64,000 nt of DNA, taken from the NCBI GenBank assembly GCA_009829735.1, contig CM020619.1:3044590-3108589 (forward strand), in the 5' to 3' direction. Positions 51,966 through 63,361 of the stretch are shown here, in pieces. Each line of letters begins with the position of its first letter. Position 1 is the first letter of the stretch. Under the pieces are notes generated by a model. That model made no database searches, was not told the DNA's origin, and was given only the letters and a program-made list of their open reading frames with translations. The position numbers and the translations under genes are program-made. The stretch comes from Pyropia yezoensis. Its lineage: Eukaryota > Rhodophyta > Bangiophyceae > Bangiales > Bangiaceae.

Positions 51966-53400
51966 ATGGCATCACGTATTACCGTCGACACGCTGCGGAT
52001 GTTGTTGAGCGACCGTGGTTTATCGACTGCCGGTTTCAAGGCGGCTCTCGTTGAGCGCTGCCGCGCTAACGGCGTGGCACTGCGGGCCCCGTCCGACCGT
52101 CCCGCCCCAGGCGGTGCGGTGGCGGCGGCGGTGGCTCCCGCATCGCAAGGCTGCGCGCTGCCGCTGTCAGCCCCGCCGGATGACGGGCCCGCGCTGGCCG
52201 CATCGTCGGCTGCTCCTGTCGACGCGCCGGCCACGACGGCAGCCACGGCTGTCACCGGGCCAGACGCATCGTCGGCCGGGTCTGACGCCGGCGACCGACT
52301 GATGACGCCGACAGCGGCGCTTCCGGCTGTGGCCCCAACGCCCGCCGCTCGGGGTGGCTCAAGCGCGGTCGGCCCGACGTCTGGTCGTGGAGGCGCGGCG
52401 ACACCGCGGGCCCCCTCATTTACGAAACATGAGAAGGCGCGCCTGGCACACGTTTTTTGCACGCCTGAGGTGGCTGCCGGCGTCGTGACGTCTCGAGGTG
52501 TGATGTCCCGCCAGCAGCAGGATGCGCGGACCTCTCGCGGGTCTGTCTGGGTGGTTGTTGTGTCCCCTATGTTTAACTGCCCCTGGACTTTTGATGTGCC
52601 AGCTGGATGTACCGATGGGGGCATCGACCCCAACACGCACCCCCATATTCGTACCGGGGAGGCTCTCCAGTCTAGATGGTCCGATGTACGTCACGGCTTT
52701 TCCCTTCTGCTTGGAGCTCAATGTATCTGTCGCGGCCCACTTGATATGTCATCTGCTGTGACTGTCTCTCACGCACGTGTGGCCCGCTGGCGTTTGGCTT
52801 CCTGTGGCGTGTTTTCTTGTTTTCAGTATGACTGTTCAGCTGGGGGCATGTTTCTGGCCTGTGTTCAAGAAGTTCTCTAGCTCAGGTCAAAACGACGTCA
52901 CCCTGTGGGGGCGCTTTTCAAAAGGGGACACGCTAATGGCCTATTGCTTCCACCTGTTCCAAGGAAACGACGTCGTCTTGACGCTCGTCACACCAGATAT
53001 TGGTCGCGATGGCGTGGAGGGGGACGACCGGACGCCTCCCGAACAAGCGACTCGCGTGATGGCCACGAACCGCGGCAAGCGCAAGCGGATCGACGACCAG
53101 GGCGCGATGGCCTCGCTAGCCGCCAATTCAACCGCCCTTACCCAAGCTATCACTAAGCAGGCTGGCTTTAGTGAGCTGGCCACGCTCTCTTAGACTTTAA
53201 AAAACCTGCGCGAGGCCGACGCTGACCCGCGCTTCATTTCCGCTGTGGAGCAGAAGCTGGAGCAGGTTCTGTTCCCGCCGCCTGTACCTGCGTCGCCGGG
53301 GACGGACGCAAGTGGTGCCGCATCGTCGCGTGACGAATCCGAGGGTGAGCGTGTGGGTGATAGTGTTGGGCGGGAGGATGAGGCAGAGACGTTCATGTAG
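51966..53400 (+). pseudogene. PIF/Harbinger SAP and Myb/SANT-like protein
   Basis: PIF/Harbinger transposons carry a transposase and a second, Myb/SANT-like DNA-binding protein that helps it reach the nucleus and the ends. This gene, starting at the ATG at 51966 after a C/T-rich leader, fits the second role. Residues 4-36 are a SAP motif (ITVDTLRMLLSDRGLSTAGF). A long Ala/Pro linker follows, then a Myb/SANT-like part (KHEKARLAHVFCTPEVAAGV, RTGEALQSRWSDVRHG, and QNDVTLWGRFSKGDTLMAY). Two introns seem likely: about 52550-52610, and one ending at an AG near 52885 before GTCAAAACG. A TAG at 53191-53193 lies in frame before a conserved-looking tail (LREADADPRFISAVEQKLEQ) that runs to the TAG at 53398-53400, so this copy is probably disabled. 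It converges with the transposase at 63072-64000, from which chromovirus 2 now separates it. Confidence 0.7.
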
Positions 53401-53453
53401 GCTTTTCTGTCTTGTCGGTTATTTTACTTTGTGTCACAGGTGACTTAGGTATA

Positions 53454-54238
53454 TGTGGCAAAAACCACTTGCACACACGACACCCAAGTTGGGGCGGTGT
53501 GCAAGGGCTGCCTCCCGTGTCGGGGGAACCGGAAGAAGTGCAAGTCGCACACTTTCTGTCCCTGTTGTGGGGCAAACCCCCCACTGACAAACAAGAGGAT
53601 GGTGTGTGGTCCAACAGTTTCTTGGTCGGGACGGGGACGCAGGGCCAAGCCCCGCTGTCCCTCCCCTTATCCCCCCAGGGTCCCCTCAGAATCTCGCCAC
53701 TCAGAATCTCCCACCCCAGCACCTGCCCACCGGGCCACACGAAAATTCAAGACGATAAATGCAGAAAACCCTCAAATCCAAGTTGGATTTACTACTAAGC
53801 TAACTATCCCAAACTTAGGGAATACGGACCCAAATGCAGGGGGAGAAACGGATCAGGCTAGTGGCCTGCCGCCCCTTGCATGGCACGTATTGCCCCCGTA
53901 CCTGGGGGTCAATACTGCCACAGTATACGCATGCACAAGCCGTCTGCCTCAGAACATAGGCCCAACACCGGGGCGAAGCAGCTCCATATCCTCCACTCCG
54001 CGCGTGATTCTAACCCTCAGGTCGGAACGCTCACGGTCCCGGCGTCTCCCACGTTGGTCAGGACCGACCATATCTGTCGGAGCGAATGACGCTTGACCCC
54101 CAACTTGGTCGTTACCCTACGGGCCAGGGGCACAGTTCCTTGCAGAAGCATCGCCCCGGCAAAAGTTATGCAAGCGAAAACACGCACGCAGAAGGCTCGG
54201 TCTCTTGGGAAAAGGCACACACAAAGGGCGCCAAAACA
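53454..54238 (-). repeat. 3' LTR of chromovirus 2
   Basis: 785 bp. The element strand begins TGTTTTGGCGCC and ends in TGCCACA. It is about 99.5 percent identical to 62577-63361. About 53949-54238 is homologous to the C-terminal coding part of a PIF/Harbinger transposase, including its stop. The LTR proper may extend some 33 bases further right, to the purine tract. Confidence 0.9.
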
Positions 54239-54475
54239 AACGTAACGCGGATGTGGAGGCGGTCACGTTGACCGCCCCTCTCCTCAAGCTTGCCCACTCG
54301 GCAGCTTGCTCTCCCCGGTTCTCACTTCACCATCCCACCACCTCCCCTTCACCTTCCACTGGGCCGCCCCACGCTGGGGAGGCCACCCGTCTACCCACGA
54401 TCCGAGTCCCCCTCAACTCGAGGCGGGTCTCGTGCCGCTGTAGCCAGGGCGTCTCTACCCAACTTGCGGAGAGCC

Positions 54476-56419
54476 ATGGCGACCCCGGGGGTGGAGACGG
54501 ACTCTCTCGACGAACGTATGGAGGACACCTCCTACGGTGCAGCGCCCGCCGGGACTTCCGGCGGGGGCTCCGCGATCGCTCCGGGGGATGGAACTCCCGC
54601 GTCACCCGGCTTTGGGTTGACGGCGGGATCTCCCCCGGAGGCAGGATAAGTTGTCCCGCGTGAGGCCTTGGGGCGGTGGTTTTACCCCGCTTGGCCTCTA
54701 TATGAGGAGGGGTTGACTGTTCTTCGCTGTGGCCGACTTGGCGCAGCGATGGGTCGGGTATGTGACCGCGTACGGGAGAAGTATCCCCGTAGGGTCGGAT
54801 TCCCTGCCGGCTTCAGGACGGACCAGTTTGCCTTCCTGGACGACGAGGAGGTCGAAGACGTACAGCGGGCCAAGGCCATGGTGGACCGCGGGGGAACTAT
54901 CCCGGGTCCCGGCGACTTGCCGACCTTTACTTGGGACGCGGTGGCAACTCGCCCCCCGTACCTTCACGAGGCCGATCCGCACACTCATCACTTTGATGTG
55001 CGGATGGAGAAGGACTTCCGGCGAGGTCCCTACTTGGTGACCTCGGCTCAACTTGAGTTTCCTCAGCAGTCTACTGCCAGTAAGGAGCAGTACTATCCGA
55101 AGAAGCCCGAGTGGTGGCCTCAAGTAGAGGTCCCCTACGGGTTCCCGGCGTTGCTGCCACGGTTGCTTGACCACTTCGGCTCCGTCATGTTGACGGCTGG
55201 CCCTGATCATCTGGTGTGGGCCATGTTGGCCACCCAGTGGCTCCTCGAGGTCATGTCGACCTGGGTGTCCTGTGTTCAGCGGCGGGGGATGCTCTGGCAT
55301 CTATCCCCCCGGCTTATCCAAGGCTTGGAGCAGCTCACCCCTCAGCCAGATGCTGAGGGGTGCTCATCGGGACAGCTCACTCTACTCGAGGAGATGCTGC
55401 GCCTCCATAAACTCATCGAGTGGGAGAGCATCGAGCACAAGTTGCGCCTATCTTCCCGCGGGCCCAAGAACGATGGCACACTTCGCCAGTTCGTCTGGGT
55501 CGGTCGTGAACTTCACGACGGCCGTGTGGTACTTCGAGAGGGGTTGGGCATCGGGGACTACCCGTATGCCCCGGGGGTGGATCGCCACACCGCGCCTCCC
55601 CCGGACAAGGCCATCGTTATGGCCGTGCCATCTCACGATGAGTACATGACTCAACCCACTGCGGGGGCCCCGAGTAGGGGTCGCAGTTACTTTCGGGCTC
55701 CGCCAACTCGGCGAGCCCCTCCGCTTCCTCCTGTCCCACTCCAGCCGCACGGGGACATCCCGATAAGCGTTGCTGTTGAGACATCCACCCCGGTGTTTCC
55801 CAACTTGGGGGCCACCCTACTCACGGTCTACCTCAAGTTGGTACTGCCGGCCATGCCCTTGACCGCCGAGATGATGATCACCACGTTGGTGCGCACCATT
55901 TCTTGGTTGGCCGCGTCGGCTGCAACCCTTCAAGTTTCCGAGACTCCTCAACTTGAGGAGCGCGTTCGTACTGCAGTGGCGACCGCGAGTTGCGAGTCGG
56001 TGGCGGAGTTTACGACGGCCGAGTTGGCTCGCATTGGGGCTATTATGCCCCAGCCAGCCCCACTTGGGCGTGGCAAACGTCGTGCGAGCCGGGCATACTC
56101 GCCTCCTCGCCGTCGTCGCCGACGCTCGCGGCGCTCTCCCTCCGTGTCGGAAGACGAGTTGTCTTACTCCGTCTCGGAGTCCTCGACTCCGTCTGAGTCG
56201 GAGTCGGTCCGGCGTCTGCGTCGCCAACTTGCGCGCAAGACTAAGCAGAAGAGCAGCCGTGGTCGTCGCCACTTGCGCGACCGTGAGGGGCGCGACGGGT
56301 CCGACTTGGAGCCGCCGGCCCCGCCGACTGGTGGGGAACGTTATCGGCGTGGGTCTCGCCGCTCGCCGCTACGTGAGGGCGAGGGCCGTGGGGTTGGAGA
56401 GTCTAGCATGCATGCCTAG
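54476..56419 (+). CDS. antisense accessory gene of chromovirus 2
   Basis: A plus-strand reading frame opposite to gag and pol, filling the space between the end of pol and the 3' LTR; it appears nearly whole (about one break). It begins MATPGVETD with a short Gly/Ala/Pro-rich lead. The main part (from about 54668, ~580 residues) has normal composition and looks folded: RVCDRVREKYPRRVGFPAGF, ATRPPYLHEADPHTHHFDV, VPYGFPALLPRLLDHFGSVM, WAMLATQWLLEVMSTWVSC. The last ~120 residues are Arg/Ser-rich (SPPRRRRRRSRRSP, VRRLRRQLARKTKQKSSRGR), as in nuclear RNA- or DNA-binding proteins. I recognise no family. Antisense genes at this place are known in some plant Ty3/Gypsy lineages (Tat/Retand type), but I know of none in chromoviruses. 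Confidence 0.65.
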
Positions 56420-56530
56420 TTGGCAGCTGCCTTTGTTGTGAGAGTGTGAGGGTTAGGGCTGTAGTTAAAAGCCACTCTGCGTACCACTTCGACTTGAAAC
56501 ACTCTCTTGGCACTGTTGCTTGGCCTTCCC

Positions 56531-59500
56531 TCACGTTGAGGGAGGGCTGTCAGGGTCTATCTCATTCCGGGCACAGTACACCCGGACCTTCTCAGCGGGA
56601 AGCTCCTCCACATACTCCCACGTATCATCCTTGGCTTTGTAGCCAAACCAACGCACCCTCAACATGAGGCGGTCAGTGTCCTCATCCCATCCGTGGTCGA
56701 TGAACTTATCGAACACGTACTCCTGCGGGCCCTGTTTGGCCACAGGCACTGAGGGGAGGCGCCACGCTTCCAAAGCACGCGCCCAAGCTGGGTCGCCTGC
56801 AGGCGGTGGTGCAACCTTGACCACGTCCTGTCCGTTCACTGTGCGGACCCCATCGTCACTTTCGATGGTGAAGCGCCGCCCATCAGTACGAAGGACCTGG
56901 TACGGCCCCTTCGTCTGGAATACCAACTTACCCCCAGTTGGGGTGTGTGAGTGTACCAGCACCCAGTCACCCTGCTCGGGGACATGCTTAGCATTGCGCA
57001 CCTTTTTGTCAAAGGTACGCTTGTAGCGCTTTTGTGCTTTGTCCATCTCAGCCCTGACTTTCGGGATGAGGTTTTCAAGCCTAGCAGCGAACTCCGCCTT
57101 ACTCTCAGTAGGAGTAGGCGTACTGCCGCCATCCTCCCTAGTTGGGAGCGGCCGCCGCACGGCAATAGACCGCACGCGACGGGGGCTCACAAAAGCGAGG
57201 GGTACTTCCCCGGTAGATGAGTAAACCTGCGAATTGTAGGCAGTGGTAAGAATAGAAATGTATTGGTCCCACGTTTTCACGTGCTCACTCACATAGTGGC
57301 GCAGCTGCCTAACAATAGTTTTGTTGAAGCGCTCCACCTGCCCATTAGTTTGTGGGTGGTAGGGGGTGGCATAGTTTGCCCGCACCCCCAACATATCAAG
57401 CACTCCCTGAAACAGTACAGACGCAAATTGCGGTTCATTGTCCGATAGTGTACTATCCGGAATGCCATACGCGCCAACCCAGTGATCTAGGAATGCTGAC
57501 ACGACCCACATGGCCGTGATCTCTGCCAGTGGGATCGCTCGCGTAAGTTTCGTGAAGCGGTCACAGATGACCAGGAGGTACTGGTTGCCCTCCTCGGTCA
57601 CTGGCAGTGGCCCAAGGATGTCCATCGCCAACGCGGCGAAGGGCTCCTTGGCCGGGAACAATAGCATAGCCGTAGTAGGTCGCCGTTCCATCAGACGGTT
57701 CTGTGCACAACTTGTGCAGACAGCCACCCAACTGTAGATGTCCACCACCATGGACGGCCAGTAGTACCTGGTCCTCAGGGTCTGGTACAGTTTACTAGAC
57801 CCCAGGTGTCCACCCGTGGGAGCGTTGTGCTCCCTCTCAAGGATACTGTCCTTGAGGGATGCGGGGACGACAAGTTGTTCGGTCCCCTGGAATACCCCCC
57901 TCCTCATGAGGAGGCCATCGTCTCCCAGAAAGAACCGCGTCTCCGCCACTGTATCCAGTGTATCCCTCTGCGACTTGCAGAATGGATCCTCGGCCTGGGC
58001 CTTCACCACCTCGTCCAGGGACAGGGGCAAGTACTTCTTGTTCCCTGGCGCCTCGGGGTTCAACGCCTGACCCGAGCGCGTGACTACCCCCACGATGGGG
58101 ATGTCCTCATCGACTAGGTTAGTGTCCAGCCCCTCGGTAGGTACCGGAGAGAGGCCGTCGGCAAGGGCATGTTGCCTGCCAGGTCGGTACTCAATGTCAA
58201 AGTTGAAGGGTGCCAGTCGCACCCTCCACCGGTTGAGACGAGTGTTCGTACAGTCCGTCTTAAAGATGAACTGCAACGCGCGGTGGTCACAGCGGATGAG
58301 GAACTCCTCACCCTCTAGGTAGTGACGAAGTGACGTCACCGCCCACACCACTGCGAGTCCTTCCAACTCGGTGACTCCGTAGTTCTTCTCGGCCGAGTTC
58401 AGCCCCTTGCTGAAGTATCCCACCGGCAAGTACTCCTTGTCCGGCTGCTGCTGAAGCAACACACAACCAAGTTGGTCGTAGCTAGCGTCCACATCCAGGA
58501 TGTAGTGGCCTCCCAACCTGGGAATAGCCAGGATAGGGGGCTTCAGCAGAAGGTCCCGAAGAGTCTCAAAGGATTCCTGCTCCACCCGACTGGGGGGAGG
58601 CTGGTTCTTCGGTAGCGTTGAGCTCACTAACTCATTCAACGGTTTCGCCACCTTGGCGAAGCCCTGGGTGAAACGTCGGTACACGTTACACATCCCGAGG
58701 AAGCTCCTCATCTGGGTCTGGGTCCGGGGGTTCTGAGCCTTACGGATGGCCCTGAAGTTTTTCTCGTTGACACTGAGACGCCCCGGACGGACAACATGTC
58801 CCAAGTACTCCACCTCTTGAGTGAAGAGGTGGCACTTACTCGCCTTCAGTGACACACCGGCGTCAGCAAGTAGCTTGAACACCTGGCCAAGATGGCCAAT
58901 GTGTTCCTCCGGACTTCGGGAGAACACAATGATATCGTCTAGGTACACGAGACAGATCTGCCACCGTACTCCGGCCAGAATTATGTCCATAGCGCGCTGG
59001 AAAGTTGCCGGCGCGTTACACAGGCCAAACGGTAGACGCTTGCACTGGTAGGTACCACAGTGACAGGTAAAGGTATTTTTATGCCTGTCTTCCGGGGCAA
59101 AGGGAATTTGCCAGGACCCCACGTTACAGTCCAGGGTAGAGAACACGTTCGCCTCCCCCAGAGAGTCCAGACAGTCGTCCATCCTAGGTAGGGGATAACT
59201 GTCCTTCACCGTGCTCTCGTTGAGCTTACGGTAGTCGATACCGAACCGGGGGGTCCCATCAACTTTGGGGACCATAACCACCGGACTCGCCCACTCGGCG
59301 TTGCTGGCCTCGATCACATCGAGGGCCTCCATGCGAGCAACTTGCTCCTTAACGAGGGCCCTTGAACGGGGTCCTCCCCTATACGGTTGTTGGCGTATAG
59401 GGGGTGCACCGGGCTTCAACTCGATCCGGTGTTGGGTGGCTCTCATAAGTCCCAATTGGCCATCCCACAACTTGTGACATTGTTCCAAGAGGCGTTCAAC

Positions 59501-60300
59501 TTGAACCCTCAACCTGGGTGGGACACCCTCCATGTTCACATGGGGCCGAGGAGAGGCGGCCGACTTGGCTTGATGCTTCTCCTTTCCGGACTTCGGGTCG
59601 CTACTTGCAACCGCGTTGAGGGTGACCGCTACTACCGGTCCCTCGTGTTGGTCGATATAGCCGAACTTGGCTCCCGACTTGAAGTACTGGGGCGATGAGC
59701 TCAGGTTCATCACCTGGATCCTCCACGGGACTCCGGCTTTGGAGTCCATCGTGCGAAGGGCAACATGCACTTGGTGCTTGCGAGCAAGACGGGGGTAAGG
59801 GTGCACCAACCCGTTCCCCGTATAATCAGTTACAACATCAACGAGCGCCACCGAGTTGGGGGGCAACGTGACTTTACGGGCTAAACGCAGGTTAGCAGTA
59901 AACCCTTCCCTCACAGAGCAAACAGGCTTCGACTGTGAGACTGTCACAGGAGCCACAGACTTTCCCTTACCAAGGATGGGGATAGTCTCCCCATTCATCA
60001 ACTTGACCCAATACTCAGGGCCACAAATCAAAGGCACTTGTGTTACGACATAAGGGGTACCCAGAAGCAGGGGTACCGATATATTCTCAACTACACCATA
60101 GGTCACGTCGACCTCATGGGTCCCCAACCTAGTTGGTAGGGTCACGGCACCAACAATGGGAAGTACCCCACCATTGATATCGATCAGATGATCAGCTTTA
60201 GACTTCCAGCGTTGGAGCTTCATCTCCTTTGGTAATAGCGACTTGCGTATCAAGGAGGCTCCTGACCCGGTATCAAGTACGATACGGGCACATCAGGCGC
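56531..60300 (-). CDS. pol: pol of chromovirus 2 (PR-RT-RH-INT-chromodomain)
   Basis: Mostly one long open frame of about 1,240 residues. Order: protease (LDTGSGASLI near 60270; SVPLLLGTPYVV); reverse transcriptase (TPRFGIDYRKLNES, then VYLDDIIVFSRS near 58930); RNase H (ILDVDASYDQLGCVLLQQQ, about 58490); integrase with an HHCC zinc region (HNAPTGGHLGSSKLY to CTSCAQNR, about 57830-57700), catalytic residues in MDILGPLPV, LSDNEPQF and GQVERFNKTIVRQL; and a C-terminal chromodomain (LRVRWFGYKAKDDTWEYVEE, about 56630). Sequence and order match chromovirus 1 but are clearly diverged, so this is a separate family of the same clade. The far N-terminal protease edge is less clear. Confidence 0.9.
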
Positions 60301-60510
60301 GGCCGGGGGCAAGTTGCACCCGTCCAGCCACCTGGAAGTTCTCACCCGTCAGCACCGCGATGACCCGACGTGGGTTTACGTTCTTGGGGAGTCCTACCCG
60401 AGGTGGGCGGACTCCCTTAGGTCGCCGCAGTGTCCGGCACGGTTGATTCGTCCTCTTGGCCCACTTGGCCGAGGCTGCCGTTGTGAGCTTCGGACGACCA
60501 GCTCCAACGG

Positions 60511-62481
60511 TCATTCGTTTCCCGCCGACTTGGCGTCCGAATCTGAGGACGAAGGGGAAGACGACGAGTCCGAGGACGACGTGTCGGCCCTCTTCGTCGA
60601 GGGTGTGGCGACCGCCACCACCGGTCGAGACCCACCCTCGCGGCGTGAACGTACTTCGTTCGTAACCGACTTCTTACTCGCATTCCTGACAAGTTGTTGG
60701 ATGCATTTACTCAACTTGGGGCAATCATATGCCCAGTGTCCATCGGAGTTGCAGTTCCAACACCGATTGTCAGTTCCCGGAGGGGTCTTCCCAACTGGGG
60801 AAGACGAAGAGATACCCTGGGAAGTTCCCACGGCAGCTACCACCCTCTCCTTGCGGATTCGGCGTGCCTCTCTCAACTCTCTGGCCTGGCGCGCCTCCTC
60901 CCGTTCCTTGGCCAACTCGGCTTGACGCTCCTGGCGTTGTTCCTCCCGCAACTTGCGGTAGGCCTCGCCTCTGCGGTAGGCGAACCTAGCCAACTCGGCC
61001 AGGGTCGCCCGGGCAGTGTTATGCTCCCGGGTCTCCATCCGGACTGACCAATGGAGTCCCTCCACAAACCGGCTCTTCACCACAGCTTGTGGATGAAGAA
61101 GCCCACAAAGATTGTTGAGCTTACGGACTCGCTCCGCAAAGGACAACTCGTCCTCCGCCTCTTCCTGATGGGCTTGCGTAAACTCCTCGACTTGAGAAGC
61201 CAACGCCGCTTCATCAACCATGGCCCTCAACAACCAGTTGACGAGCTCCAAATAGGACGTCACCTCCCCAGCGCCTCCACTTGAGGAGCTGGGCATGACG
61301 GACATAAGTTCTGTCCGCAGGTCTCCCTTCGTAAACTCCTGTAGCATGTAAAAAGCCATGCCTTCACTTATGGCATTGTCGTCTCAGGCTTTTGTGAAAC
61401 GACGTAAGAACTCAAAGACACGGAGGGGGGGAGTTCCATCCCACTCCGCTTTGTGCCCAAAAGAGTGAAGTGCATTCTTCTTGGTACGGCCCATGGCTCG
61501 GGCCTGGTCAGGACCATACGCCACCGACTTGTTGCGGAGGGCGTAGGTCTCACAATCAAAGATCCTCTGGTAGACCCGGTTGGTTACCTGGACCTTGGGC
61601 GGCACCTCACGTTGAGGGAACAGCCGCTGAGGCACTGGGGTAAGTTGACCCTCAGTGCCCACAGTCTGGCGCGGCGCGCTTGGTGTAGCCGCCGGCGTTT
61701 CCGGGGGCAACTCCCCCATGAACGGCGTACGCCCCACCGAGTATGGTGTGGCTCCCTCGTTGGGAGTCACAGGTGTCGCCCCCTGTTCGGGGCGACCCGA
61801 GATAGGCGTGAGGAGGGATTCCCCCTGCGCCTGCGGGCTCGAAAGCCCCGATCCGGTCTGGACATTAAGGCCATCTGGCAAACTCGCCACAATCTGATTC
61901 AGAATAGTATTCGTCATCGTGACCACCAGGTCCGGCAAAGTCTGCCGCAACACATTGGTCGCCTCCCGACGGACAGTTTCCGCGAGGAGTGGATTGACGA
62001 CTCCAGTTGAGTCTCGGTCCGCCTCCGGGAGTCCACCTGAGGGGAAACCACGTTCCTCAGGGGTCTCGACCGGGGGCATGGGCGCGAGCCCATCGCCGAC
62101 CAACGGAGGTCCGCCGTCCTCCGAAAGCCTAGTTGGCGACGGCTCCAAGCCAAAGTTGGCTCCAACCCGAGTGGAACCCGCGGGGACAGTCCTCACCCCT
62201 TGGGACGTTCCCGTTGAGTATACCACACGGTGGCCAGACTTCGGCCCACCCACATCAGAAGTGTCACCCGAGTGAACTCCCGACTGAGTCGGGGTGGCCT
62301 GTTGCCCGCCCGCACTTCCAGTCCTGCTGGCTTGAGGGACCTCTAGTCCCTCTGCGACCCCAGGTAAACCCACCTGTGTCTCACCAGTATTCAAAGGCAC
62401 TGAAGTACGTGCGTCACCCGTGTACTCCCCGGACGACGGGGGGTCCGAGCTAGCCATGTTGGCTGACGATCCGTATGACAC
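60511..62481 (-). pseudogene. gag: gag of chromovirus 2
   Basis: Begins near 62481 with a Pro/Gly/Ser/Thr-rich part, followed by a capsid-like region (LQEFTKGDLRTELMSV, TSYLELVNWLLRAMVDEAAL, VVKSRFVEGLHWSVRMET), a charged helix (EEQRQERQAELAKEREEARQ) and one CCHC zinc knuckle CWNCNSDGHWAYDC. The Ser/Asp-rich C-terminus resembles that of chromovirus 1 Gag. It appears broken (about one break). Confidence 0.8.
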
Positions 62482-62559
62482 GGTCCAAGTCCACCGTTCC
62501 TCTGAGACAGAGGGCCCCCTACACCCGGGTGCACCCGGAGGTAAAGTTTACCTCTGTCC

Positions 62560-62574
62560 CCTGCTGCTCCACCA
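62560..62574 (-). other. primer-binding site of chromovirus 2
   Basis: Two bases inside the 5' repeat, the element strand reads TGGTGGAGCAGCAGG, nearly the same as the site in chromovirus 1 (TGGTGGATCAGCGGG). This fixes the inner edge of the 5' LTR. The two families probably use the same or closely related tRNAs as primer. Confidence 0.55.
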
Positions 62575-62576
62575 AA

Positions 62577-63361
62577 TGTGACAAAAACCACTTGCACACA
62601 CGACACCCAAGTTGGGGCGGTGTACAAGGGCTGCCTCCCGTGTCGGGGGAACCGGAAGAAGTGCAAGTCGCACACTTTCTGTCCCTGTTGTGGGGCAAAC
62701 CCCCCACTGACAAACAAGAGGATGGTGTGTGGTCCAACAGTTTCTTGGTCGGGACGGGGACGCAGGGCCAAGCCCCGCTGTCCCTCCCCTTATCCCCCCA
62801 GGGTCCCCTCAGAATCTCGCCACTCAGAATCTCCCACCCCAGCACCTGCCCACCGGGCCACACGAAAATTCAAGACGATAAATGCAGAAAACCCTCAAAT
62901 CCAAGTTGGATTTACTACTAAGCTAACTATCCCAAACTTAGGGAATACGGACCCAAATGCAGGGGGAGAAACGGATCAGGCTAGTGGCCTGCCGCCCCTT
63001 GCATGGCACGTATTGCCCCCGTACCTGGGGGTCAATACTGCCACAGTATACGCATGCACAAGCCGTCTGCCTCAGAACATAGGCCCAACACCGGGGCGAA
63101 GCAGCTCCATATCCTCCACTCCGCGCGTGATTCTAACCCTCAGGTCGGAACGCTCACGGTCCCGGCGTCTCCCACGTTGGTCAGGACCGACCATATCTGT
63201 CGGAGCGAATGACGCTTGACCCCCAACTTGGTCGTTACCCCACGGGCCAGGGGCACAGTTCCTTGCAGAAGCATCGCCCCGGCAAAAGTTATGCAAGCGA
63301 AAACACGCACGCAGAAGGCTCGGTCTCTTGGGAAAAGGCACACACAGAGGGCGCCAAAACA
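62577..63361 (-). repeat. 5' LTR of chromovirus 2
   Basis: 785 bp, four differences from the 3' copy. Its right edge is a homology edge only: reading on into the flank, the Harbinger transposase frame continues without a break, so 63072-63361 is at once repeat sequence and transposase coding sequence. Confidence 0.9.

Larger units (their letters stand above)
53454..63361 (-). mobile_element. Ty3/Gypsy chromovirus 2, near-complete, with antisense gene
   Basis: 9,908 bp as bounded by the two 785-bp terminal repeats, which differ at only four positions, so the copy is very young. Read leftward: 5' repeat (right), primer-binding site, gag, pol with chromodomain, a long plus-strand antisense gene, then the 3' repeat (left). 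Some parts are broken (about two or three breaks in all); most of pol is open. No target duplication is seen (left flank GTATA, right flank CACCC). The repeats contain the end of a Harbinger transposase gene. A purine tract (GAGGAGAGGGGCGG on the element strand, 54272-54285) lies 33 bases from the 3' repeat instead of touching it. Confidence 0.85.

Noticed and set aside
53455-54096. Cys-rich plus-strand open frame in both chromovirus 2 LTRs
   Set aside because: Starts at the LTR edge, runs antisense to the element and over the reverse strand of the transposase end; identical in both copies simply because the LTRs are. Probably chance.
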